From the NCBI GenBank assembly GCA_019135865.1, contig JAGVVD010000026.1, forward strand, positions 1-49,589: 49,589 bases of DNA, read 5' to 3'. The stretch's first letter is position 1, and each line of letters begins with the position of its first letter. The DNA is from Elusimicrobiota bacterium (GTDB lineage Bacteria > Elusimicrobiota > Elusimicrobia > Elusimicrobiales > UBA9959). Positions 14,304-21,582 of this stretch are shown one piece after another. The notes under the pieces were generated by a model. It was given only the letters and a program-made list of their open reading frames with translations, was not told the origin of the DNA and searched no databases. A program made the translations under genes and the position numbers.

Positions 14304-15429
14304 TTACATGGCGAAACCCGCGATCATCGAATACGAGAACCATCTCAAGAAGGCGTATTCGATAAAAACTGAAGGCAAGGTGCTGGCTATAACGGACACT
14401 TCCTGCTATTATCTGGCTGAAGAAACCGCCTGGCTGTCGGCCAATCTGCCGGAAACGGGACATAAGGCCGGATATCTGCGTTCCCTCGAAGAGCTGGGCC
14501 TGGATGCCCCCGAGAAGATATTCGACAAGTTGGTCTCGCTCGGAGCTCTGCGCGCGAAGGCGCGGCGCACCTGGAAAAATTTGCTCGGTGTGATACTCAC
14601 ACCCCAAATGCGTTTTATCCCGGCGCAACTGCAGGAAAAGTTTTTCGGAATTCTCACGGACAGGCCAGCAGCGGCGGCCAGAATCGTCCGTATACTCGCC
14701 ACGCTTTCGGCCGCCGGGCTGCTGTGGGGACTGGCCGCGGCCTGGGGCCACGTAAGCGTGGATGCTATCGGACCAGCGGTGCTCCTGCTGGTCATATCAG
14801 GCAGCCTGTTGCACGAACTGGGGCATTCTTTCGCGGCAATGGCGGCCGGCATCGGGTTAAGGCCTATAGGATTTTCGGTTTACCTGATCTACCCGGTTTT
14901 TTATACCAATGTGTCCGGCATCGAAAAAGTCCCGCTAGCCGGGCGGATACTCATAGACTGCGGCGGCTATATCTTCCAGGGGGTATTCCTGCTCGCGCTG
15001 ATGCTGGCCAACTATTTCACAGCCCATCCGGCCTTTGCCGAAGCGGCCCGCTGGATACTCCTGATAATCTTTTTCAACCTGAACCCGCTCTTCAGGACAG
15101 ACGGGTACTGGCTCTATAAGGACTTATATACTGAGCACAAGTCAAACCGCTGGGCGCGGGCACTGCATTATATTTATCTCGCGGCGTTCGCCGCGTTCTC
15201 AGTGTATTTTCTGTGGCGCGTCGGGGGCAGGCTGGGCGATATCTGGCGCGACCTAAACATACTGGCGCGTTCACCCGGATATTTCTTCTCCGGGGGCTAC
15301 CGGGTGGTGCTGGGGGCTTACTTCGTTTTTGTGGGCCTGGCGGGCGGCCTGCGCCGTTTTAAGGAAGGCCGCCTGGAGTTGAAAGAACTAAGGGAACAGC
15401 GGAGGCCGCGGCATGGCGATAAGGCTTGA
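14248..15429 (+). CDS. M50-type membrane metalloprotease with N-terminal PqqD-like region
   Basis: A 393-residue membrane protein. The zinc motif HELGH (189-193) and NPLFRTDGYW (279-288, the second metal ligand) define a site-2-protease-like M50 fold with about six membrane helices. The N-terminal 110 residues (ITDTSCYYLAEETAWLSANL and following helices) look like a small winged-helix peptide-binding domain as in PqqD-type leader-recognition elements. The 14248 ATG has GGCGGGAG before it and overlaps the radical SAM gene; an alternative ATG at 14308 has none. Similar M50 proteins accompany radical SAM genes in other peptide clusters such as yyd. Leader removal or export of the peptide is likely. 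Confidence 0.8.
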   Translation: MQTVADFHRSSHLPQHTDNYMAKPAIIEYENHLKKAYSIKTEGKVLAITDTSCYYLAEETAWLSANLPETGHKAGYLRSLEELGLDAPEKIFDKLVSLGALRAKARRTWKNLLGVILTPQMRFIPAQLQEKFFGILTDRPAAAARIVRILATLSAAGLLWGLAAAWGHVSVDAIGPAVLLLVISGSLLHELGHSFAAMAAGIGLRPIGFSVYLIYPVFYTNVSGIEKVPLAGRILIDCGGYIFQGVFLLALMLANYFTAHPAFAEAARWILLIIFFNLNPLFRTDGYWLYKDLYTEHKSNRWARALHYIYLAAFAAFSVYFLWRVGGRLGDIWRDLNILARSPGYFFSGGYRVVLGAYFVFVGLAGGLRRFKEGRLELKELREQRRPRHGDKA

Positions 15430-16147
15430 TTCAAGGATCGCCTGGCTCGACGCTCCCACATGGCCCGCGCTCGCGGCGGCGTGGCTGGCCGGCGTAGGCG
15501 GGGCGTTCCTCAGCATCGCGGCCGGAAAAAAAATACTTCCCGAGTATCTGGCGCCTTTCGCGCTCCTGTCGATATTTTTGTCTCTTTCTTTCGGTGTGGT
15601 GGCGTGGCGGCTGTGGTACCGTGACGAGATAGACGTGTTCTCGCTCAAGGGCTGGCCCGCAGCGCTGGTAATATTCGGCGGACTGTTGCTCAGCGAAATC
15701 ATCAACGCTTCGGCCCACCTGCGCGGCGACGTGCTGCATCCCAGGACCCTGATCGCGCTCTTCTATTGCGTGGTCCTGGTCGGTCTCCAAGAAGAGCTGT
15801 GGTGGCGGGGAATCTGGTTCTCAATGTTCAAAGGGCGGCCCGTCATGTGCATACTTGCCGGAAGTCTGCTGTTCGGGGCCTCGCATTACCAGTTGCACGG
15901 CTTCCGAAGCGTGGCTATGGCCTTCTTCGTGGGGCTCGTATTCTCGGCGGCGCGGCATCGTGGGGTTTCCATTGGCGCCCTTTCCCTGGCGCACGGCCTT
16001 AACGACTGGATAGCGCAAGGCCACGTCGTCCGCTGGCAGTGGCACGCTTCGCGCAGCAGAATAGACCTTATTCTGTATGGCATTTGCCTGTTGCTTACAG
16101 CCTGGCTCTTGTTCAGATGGCGGACGGAGCCAAGGTTCCGGGCATGA
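15413..16147 (+). CDS. CPBP-family intramembrane metalloprotease
   Basis: A 244-residue protein with about seven membrane helices. The CPBP (CAAX-protease/bacteriocin-processing, Rce1-like) motifs are in order: EELWWR (E127, E128, R132), GASHYQLHG (H158) and AHGLND (H194, N197). Relatives cleave peptides in the membrane or give self-immunity in bacteriocin clusters. The gene overlaps the M50 gene by 17 bp and ends the operon, with a terminator right after it. Two membrane proteases of different families in one peptide operon suggest successive cleavages, or processing plus immunity. Confidence 0.85.
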   Translation: MAIRLDSRIAWLDAPTWPALAAAWLAGVGGAFLSIAAGKKILPEYLAPFALLSIFLSLSFGVVAWRLWYRDEIDVFSLKGWPAALVIFGGLLLSEIINASAHLRGDVLHPRTLIALFYCVVLVGLQEELWWRGIWFSMFKGRPVMCILAGSLLFGASHYQLHGFRSVAMAFFVGLVFSAARHRGVSIGALSLAHGLNDWIAQGHVVRWQWHASRSRIDLILYGICLLLTAWLLFRWRTEPRFRA

Positions 16148-16151
16148 AGAA

Positions 16152-16188
16152 GGGCGGGGGCCTCCAGGCCGCCCGCCCCGTCCTTTTT
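16152..16188 (+). terminator. Terminator of the Cys-rich peptide operon
   Basis: GGGCGGG-GGCCT and AGGCC-G-CCCGCCC form a 12-bp stem with one bulge and a 2-nt loop, followed by CGTCCTTTTTT. It marks the right edge of the peptide island. Confidence 0.8.
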
Positions 16189-16196
16189 TCAGGTCC

Positions 16197-17192
16197 TTAC
16201 CGGAATTCGCCGGTGTAGGATACCGTGCCGCTGCCGTCCCTGTTTATGGTCCAGTGGTCTATGGTGGTGCCGCCTATGTCCGCCGCGTACTTGGCGGCGT
16301 CGGCCTCCAGCGCGCCCCGCGAGACGGGGCAGGTGAAAGCGGCGGGAGCGCCGCGCTTTGCGGCCGATTCCCCCAGGCTCACCCGGAACTTCTCCAGGCC
16401 CGATTCGCTGGCGAACTTGGAGCAGTTGTAATTCTCCTGGATGGTGCGGTCCATGTACCTGGAAAGGTCCACCGGCTTAGCCTTTTTCCAGTTCCCCGCC
16501 TCGCAGACCACGTAGGGGCCGAGATTGTATTCCCTGCCCAGTATATCGTCGCGCTTCTGCAGTATATGGTTCCAGAACCTCATGCCGTTGAAATTGGCCG
16601 AGAGGTCGGCGTAGGAGAACACGCCGGTGGCGGCCAGGTTCCCGCCCAGGTAGGTTTTCTCCGAGGCTGCCCCGAGCCAGAGCACGCGCTCCATGGGCAT
16701 GTCCTCCAGGTAATGGCGGGTGAAATAGCGCAGGCCATATCCGAACATATGTTCCAGCTTGTCCACGCCTATGACCAGCCCGCCGACCTTGATGTTCGGC
16801 GCCAGGGTGAGCTGACTCCTGGCCAGGAAGATGCCGCTGGTTATATCCCAGTCCTTGTAGACCGACTCCTTGAGCGGTATGACGGTGCGGGCCATCCGCC
16901 CGTCGAGTATGTCGTCCACCACGACGCTGCGGCCGTGTATGTTGAAGAGGCGCTTGAGGCCGTCGTAGAGCCGCTCCTCGTCCGTGCCGCCGAAGAAGGT
17001 CTCCCCTCCGCCGCAGCCGCCGGCGGCGTTGAGCCGGTCCAGCTCGCCGGCGAGCAGGCGGTTGACGTGCTCGTTGAGCTCGACCGTTATGTCGACGATA
17101 TCCTCGTCCGGGACCGTGTAATGATCGGCCTCGGAAGACCAGGCGGGGACCGCCGAGAATACTATCGCGGTAAAAAGGGCTTTCAGCTTCAT
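16197..17192 (-). CDS. Unknown secreted protein with an N-terminal GGCGGGE segment
   Basis: A 331-residue product with signal peptide MKLKALFTAIVFSAVPAWSS; GGGAGGAAC precedes the ATG at 17192. I do not recognise the family. It has a GGCGGGE stretch near residue 60 that echoes the Cys-Gly tail of the 62-aa peptide at 5282, which also lies about 40 residues after a signal peptide. Other conserved-looking parts are VDKLEHMFGYGLRYF, ASEKTYLGG and FSYADLSANFNGMRFW, with cysteines near the C-terminus. It is convergent with the peptide operon and divergent from the permease gene, so it may or may not belong to the island. Confidence 0.6.
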   Translation of the reverse strand: MKLKALFTAIVFSAVPAWSSEADHYTVPDEDIVDITVELNEHVNRLLAGELDRLNAAGGCGGGETFFGGTDEERLYDGLKRLFNIHGRSVVVDDILDGRMARTVIPLKESVYKDWDITSGIFLARSQLTLAPNIKVGGLVIGVDKLEHMFGYGLRYFTRHYLEDMPMERVLWLGAASEKTYLGGNLAATGVFSYADLSANFNGMRFWNHILQKRDDILGREYNLGPYVVCEAGNWKKAKPVDLSRYMDRTIQENYNCSKFASESGLEKFRVSLGESAAKRGAPAAFTCPVSRGALEADAAKYAADIGGTTIDHWTINRDGSGTVSYTGEFR

Positions 17193-17353
17193 GTTCCTCC
17201 CGGGCCGGGGTACCGGCCGCGCGTCATTAATATATTAACAGGAGGGGACCGGCGGCGTAAGGGCCATTGGGCGCATCGCCGCGGGCCGATGGACCGGGGC
17301 CGGAAGGCCCCCCTGCTTCCCCCCTACCCGCCAATTTGCTATTTTCATTATTA

Positions 17354-18649
17354 ATGGAAGACAAGCTCTATTACCCCGAAGACAGGATCCCCCTTAAAAG
17401 ACTTATACCGATGGGCATGCAGCATGTCGTGGCGATGTTCGGCGCCACGGTGCTGGCGCCGGTGCTTATGGGCTTCAACCCGCAGACCGCCGTTTTCTTC
17501 TCCGGCGTCGGCACGCTCATCTTCATAGCGATAACCCGCTTCAAGGTGCCCAGCTACCTTGGCTCCTCCTTCGCCTTCATCGGTCCCGTGCTGGCCGTGA
17601 CCGGCGGCCGGCCTGAGGGCATACCGGCGGCCCTCTGCGGCATAGCCGGCGCGGCGCTGCTCTACGCGCTGGCCGCGGCGTACACGATGAAGCGCGGCTC
17701 CGGCTGGATAGACCGCCTGATGCCGCCCGTGGTCACCGGCTCGGTGGTGGCGCTCATCGGCCTCAACCTGGCCGGCTCGGCCGTGCAGAACGCGGTCAAC
17801 GCCGATTTCATACTGGCCGCGCGCCACGATTATATCGTCTTCGGCGCGGCCGCCTTCACCTTCCTCGCCTCGGCCGCGGTCTCCATCTACGCGCGCGGTT
17901 TCCTGCGCCTGCTGCCGATACTCACCGGCGTCGTCGCCGGCTGCGTCCTGTCGGCCTGGCTGGGGTTGATAAGCCCGGAGAACTGGGCCGCCGTGGTGAA
18001 CGCGCCCTGGCTGGGCCTGCCGCCGTTCCAGTCGCCCGTTTTCTCGCTGCCCGCGCTGCTTGTCATAGCCCCCGTCTTCGTGGTGCTGGTCGCCGAGAAC
18101 AAGGGCCATATCGAGGCCATCGGCGGCTACATGAAGCGGGACCTCAACCCCCATCTCGGCCGGGCCTATATGGGCGACGCCGCCGCCTCCTTCGTCTCGG
18201 CGATGGGCGGCGGCACGCCGCAGACCACCTACGCCGAGAACATGGGCGTGATGGCGATAACCCGCGTCTTCAGCGTCTATAACTTCGTGGCCGCGGCCTG
18301 CATCGCCGTGCTGCTCGGCCTCTGCCCCAAGTTCGGCGCGCTGATACAGGCCATACCGGCGCCGGTGCTGGGCGGCGTCACGCTGATCCTCTACGGCCTC
18401 ATCGCGCTGATGGGCGTAAAGATCTGGCTGGACGCCAAAGTCGATTTCTGCTCGCATAAGAACCTGATAATAGCCGGCGCCTCCATCATAGCGGCCACCG
18501 GCCTCGGGGTGAAGGGCATCACGGTCGCCGGCGTGAACATAGCCGGCATAGCCTTCGGCACCGTGCTGGCCGTGCTGCTGAACCTGCTGCTGTCCCTGGG
18601 CGGCGCGGAGGACCCGCAGGACAGGCGGGCCTGCGAAACGGACATCTAA
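17354..18649 (+). CDS. Uracil/xanthine permease (NCS2 family)
   Basis: A 431-residue inner-membrane protein, the usual length for UraA-type proton symporters. The start IPLKRLIPMGMQHVVAMFGATVLAPVLMG is characteristic in its QHVVAMFGATVLAP part. The paired half-helix region AMGGGTPQTTYAENMGV, with the catalytic-type Glu, matches NCS2 transporters. About 14 membrane segments are visible. The ATG at 17354 has no ribosome binding site, and an AT-rich TATTTTCATTAT lies immediately upstream, so the message may be leaderless. It is followed 8 bp later by the organophosphate transporter gene. Confidence 0.88.
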   Translation: MEDKLYYPEDRIPLKRLIPMGMQHVVAMFGATVLAPVLMGFNPQTAVFFSGVGTLIFIAITRFKVPSYLGSSFAFIGPVLAVTGGRPEGIPAALCGIAGAALLYALAAAYTMKRGSGWIDRLMPPVVTGSVVALIGLNLAGSAVQNAVNADFILAARHDYIVFGAAAFTFLASAAVSIYARGFLRLLPILTGVVAGCVLSAWLGLISPENWAAVVNAPWLGLPPFQSPVFSLPALLVIAPVFVVLVAENKGHIEAIGGYMKRDLNPHLGRAYMGDAAASFVSAMGGGTPQTTYAENMGVMAITRVFSVYNFVAAACIAVLLGLCPKFGALIQAIPAPVLGGVTLILYGLIALMGVKIWLDAKVDFCSHKNLIIAGASIIAATGLGVKGITVAGVNIAGIAFGTVLAVLLNLLLSLGGAEDPQDRRACETDI

Positions 18650-18657
18650 GGAGCCTC

Positions 18658-20037
18658 ATGCTGGACAAATTCCTCTCGATCTACAGGCCCGCGAAGTTCA
18701 TCGCTCCGCTGCCTAAGGAAAAGATAGACCCCGAGTATAAAAAACTCCGGTGGCAGGTGATGCTGACCATCTTCTTCGGCTACGCCGGGTTCTACCTGGT
18801 GCGCAAGAACTTCTCGCTGGCCAAGCCCTACCTGATAAGCGAGTTCGGCTTCTCCAAGGGCGACGTGGGCCTGATCGCGGCGGCGCTCTCGGTGGCCTAC
18901 GGCCTGAGCAAGTTCGTGATGGGCAATGTCTCGGACCGCTCCAACCCGCGCTATTTCATGGCCACCGGCCTGATACTCTCGGGGGCGATAAACCTGGTGT
19001 TCCCCTCGCTTACCTCCGCGCTCTGGGCGCTGACGGCGCTGTGGTTCGTCAACGGCTGGGTGCAGGGCATGGGCTGGCCGCCCTGCGCGCGCACGCTGAC
19101 CCACTGGTTCTCGGACGGGGAGCGCGGCACCAAGTTCGCCATCTGGAACCTGGCCCATAACGTGGGCGGCGGCATAGTCGGGCCGATAATCAACTGGGCG
19201 ATGGCGATAGCGGCGGCGCTGTCGCTGGGCGCGCTGCTGGGCGACCGCCTGCCTTTCTACATCATCTTCTACGTGCCGGCCCTGATGTCGATAGGCATGG
19301 GCCTGCTGATAGCCGTCTTCCTGCGCGACACGCCGCAGAGCTGCGGCCTGCCGTCCATCGAGGACCATACCGGCGACCGGCCCGACACCTGCGTGGACGA
19401 CCCGGAGCGCGAGCTGGGGGCGAAGGAGATCTTCACCCGCTTCGTCTTCAAAAATAAAATGCTCTGGCTCATCGCCGCGGCCAATGTCTTCGTCTATGTC
19501 ATACGCTACGGCGTGCTCGACTGGGCGCCGACCTACCTCACCCAGGTCAAGCAATGCCCGGCCGACATAGCCCGCTGGCAGTTCTTCATCTACGAATACG
19601 CCGGCATCCCCGGCACGCTGCTGGCCGGCTGGGCCTCGGACCGGCTCTTCGGCGGCCGCAGGGGCCCCGTCTCCGTCATCTACATGCTGCTGGTGACCGT
19701 CGCGGTCTGGGTGTACTGGAAGAACCCGGCCGGCAATTTCATGGTGGATTCGGCCGCGCTGTTCGTCATCGGCTTCCTCATCTACGGCCCGGTCATGCTG
19801 ATAGGCGTAAGCGCCGTGGACCTGGTGCCCAAGAAGGCGGCCGGCACGGCGGCGGGCTTCACCGGCCTTTTCGGCTACATGGGCGGAGCGGTCATAGCCG
19901 AGCTCGGCATGGGCCGCGTGGTGGACAAATGGGGCTGGGACGGCGGCTTCTGGCTGCTGCTGGTCTCCTGCGCCCTGGCGATAATACTGCTGGCTTTCAC
20001 CTGGCGCACGCATCACCAGGACTGCAAACTCAGGTAA
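18658..20037 (+). CDS. Organophosphate:phosphate antiporter (GlpT/UhpT-like, MFS)
   Basis: A 459-residue major-facilitator protein with 12 membrane segments. The GlpT/UhpT (OPA) hallmarks are GYAGFYLVRKNFSLAKPYL near the start with its conserved Arg, and GWPPCARTLTHWFS in helix 4-5. AAGGAG precedes the ATG. Such carriers import glycerol-3-phosphate, hexose-phosphates or phosphoglycerate in exchange for phosphate. The next gene is a secreted glycerophosphodiester phosphodiesterase, which would release glycerol-3-phosphate outside the inner membrane, so glycerol-3-phosphate is the most likely substrate. Confidence 0.88.
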   Translation: MLDKFLSIYRPAKFIAPLPKEKIDPEYKKLRWQVMLTIFFGYAGFYLVRKNFSLAKPYLISEFGFSKGDVGLIAAALSVAYGLSKFVMGNVSDRSNPRYFMATGLILSGAINLVFPSLTSALWALTALWFVNGWVQGMGWPPCARTLTHWFSDGERGTKFAIWNLAHNVGGGIVGPIINWAMAIAAALSLGALLGDRLPFYIIFYVPALMSIGMGLLIAVFLRDTPQSCGLPSIEDHTGDRPDTCVDDPERELGAKEIFTRFVFKNKMLWLIAAANVFVYVIRYGVLDWAPTYLTQVKQCPADIARWQFFIYEYAGIPGTLLAGWASDRLFGGRRGPVSVIYMLLVTVAVWVYWKNPAGNFMVDSAALFVIGFLIYGPVMLIGVSAVDLVPKKAAGTAAGFTGLFGYMGGAVIAELGMGRVVDKWGWDGGFWLLLVSCALAIILLAFTWRTHHQDCKLR

Positions 20038-20048
20038 AGGGGACTTAT

Positions 20049-20933
20049 ATGAAGAAGACGGCTCTCGCGCTCATCGCGCTCATGCTGGCGGCCCCGGCCT
20101 CCGCGGAAGGGGTACGCCGGGTCTGGGTGGAAGGACACCGCGGCTCGCGCGGCACCCACCCCGAGGACACCATCCCGGCCTTCGACGAGGCCCTCCGGGC
20201 CGGCGTCGACGTGCTCGAGTTCGATATGGGGGTGACGAAGGACAATGTCGTGGTAGTCTCGCACGACCCCTACGTCAGCCCCGTCATCTGCCTGGGGCCC
20301 GGCGGGGAGAAGATGTCCGCCCCGGTGGCGATACGCTCGCTCACGCTGGCCGAGCTGAAGGGCTACGACTGCGGCACCCTGAAGAACCCGAAATTCCCGG
20401 AGCAGACCCCGGTACCGGGCACGCGGATACCGACGCTGGACGAGGTGCTCTCCCACGTGAAGGCCTCCGCTCATCCGGCGGCCGCCAGGGTCCGCTTCAA
20501 TATCGAGACCAAGCTCTCGCCCGGCGAGCCGGAACTGGCGCCCGCCCCCGCGGAGTTCGCGCGGCTGGCGGCCGCCGTGCTCAGGAAGCACGGCGTGGAG
20601 AAGCGCACCGTCGTCCAGTCCTTCGACTACCGCACCCTGGTCGAGATGAAGAAGCTCGCCCCCTCGGTGAAGACCGCCCAGCTCACCACCGACAACCTGC
20701 TGGACCCCGATTCGGTGGTCCGCGGCTCGAAAGCCGACATCTGGAGCCCCTACTTCAAATGGATAAACGCGGAGGCCGTGAAAAAGGCGCAGAAGGCCGG
20801 GATCCCGGTGGTGCCGTGGACGCTCAACTCCGAAGAGGAATGGGACCGGGCCGTCGCCTACGGCGTGGACGGCATCATCACCGACTACCCGGCGAAACTC
20901 ATAGAACACCTGAAAAAGAGGAAGCTGCGCTGA
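20049..20933 (+). CDS. Periplasmic glycerophosphodiester phosphodiesterase
   Basis: A 294-residue enzyme with signal peptide MKKTALALIALMLAAPASA. It hydrolyses glycerophosphodiesters to glycerol-3-phosphate and an alcohol. The active-site motifs of the GDPD TIM barrel are present: EGHRG with H30, HPEDTIPAF (E39), LEFDMGVTKD (E57, D59) and VVSHDP (H72). The C-terminus has the usual VVPWTLN and GVDGIITDYP. AAGGGGA precedes the ATG. It pairs with the OPA transporter upstream (11-bp gap), forming a scavenging route for phospholipid head groups. The last bases form part of a terminator for the opposite strand. Confidence 0.88.
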   Translation: MKKTALALIALMLAAPASAEGVRRVWVEGHRGSRGTHPEDTIPAFDEALRAGVDVLEFDMGVTKDNVVVVSHDPYVSPVICLGPGGEKMSAPVAIRSLTLAELKGYDCGTLKNPKFPEQTPVPGTRIPTLDEVLSHVKASAHPAAARVRFNIETKLSPGEPELAPAPAEFARLAAAVLRKHGVEKRTVVQSFDYRTLVEMKKLAPSVKTAQLTTDNLLDPDSVVRGSKADIWSPYFKWINAEAVKKAQKAGIPVVPWTLNSEEEWDRAVAYGVDGIITDYPAKLIEHLKKRKLR

Positions 20934-20948
20934 CCTCAGCGCAGCTTC
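20921..20948 (-). terminator. Terminator for the minus-strand cluster, overlapping the phosphodiesterase stop
   Basis: GAAGCTGCGCTGA and TCAGCGCAGCTTC are perfectly complementary around CC. On the minus strand the stem is followed by CTCTTTTTC, so it ends the cluster coming from 24696. It includes the stop codon of the plus-strand gene. A second hairpin, CCCCCGCC/GGCGGGGG, lies at 20957-20976 without a T-run. Confidence 0.65.
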
Positions 20949-20997
20949 CCGCGAGCCCCCCGCCGCCAGGCGGGGGATAGTCCCCTTCCGGCGGGCG

Positions 20998-21582
20998 TTA
21001 CACGCCCTTGAACGAATCCGCGAGCCGCCTGAACACCGGCAGGTACTTCCCGTAATCGGCCTTGGCGGCCGAGAAATGCAGCACGTGGAAGCCGCCGCCC
21101 TTCGCGGCCGGCACCACGTAGAACATCTCCTTCATAACGACGCTTTCTTCCGACCTGCTCTCCGGGTAAAGGAACCGCTTCTCCTCGTTCACCATGGTGA
21201 ACGCAGCGGCTTTCGCCTTGCCCACGACGGTCTTTTTGACGGGGCCGTAGGTCTCGGTCGGGCTTTTGGTCTCGCCGAGTGCGTTCCTCGAATTGCGCCT
21301 GACGAAGTCGTCCTTGTCCTTGAAATCGGCGTTGCCCGGGGCGTAATAGGTGACGTAGATGACGGCCGGGGCCTTGCCGGCCTTGGGCGCGGCCAGCTCT
21401 ATCCCGTAGATGCCGTCCTCCTCCTGGTAGGCTTCGTCGTGGGTGAACTGCCAGTCCGAAGGGAGTTCGCAGGAAAAATAGTCGCCGGGCATCGTATAAG
21501 CCTTGTACTTGGGAGACTGCGGGGCTTCCTTGGCCGCGGCGGGGGCGGCGGCCAGCAGCAGGGCGGCGGCGAGCCGGATCAT
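20998..21582 (-). CDS. Unknown secreted protein (194 aa)
   Basis: A 194-residue product with signal peptide MIRLAAALLLAAAPAAAK. I do not recognise a named family. The body (MPGDYFSCELPSDW, then IYGIELAAPK and VIYVTYYAPGN) resembles small proteins of the PsbP/DUF1795 type that begin with a phrase like fsidlPsgW, but this is weak. The start at 21582 overlaps the stop of the upstream gene in an ATGA, so translation is coupled to it. A perfect hairpin terminator follows. Confidence 0.6.
   Translation of the reverse strand: MIRLAAALLLAAAPAAAKEAPQSPKYKAYTMPGDYFSCELPSDWQFTHDEAYQEEDGIYGIELAAPKAGKAPAVIYVTYYAPGNADFKDKDDFVRRNSRNALGETKSPTETYGPVKKTVVGKAKAAAFTMVNEEKRFLYPESRSEESVVMKEMFYVVPAAKGGGFHVLHFSAAKADYGKYLPVFRRLADSFKGV

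Noticed and set aside
16077-17354. Plus-strand frame opposite the unknown secreted protein
   Set aside because: Composition is that of a shadow; the minus-strand frame has a signal peptide and a good ribosome binding site.
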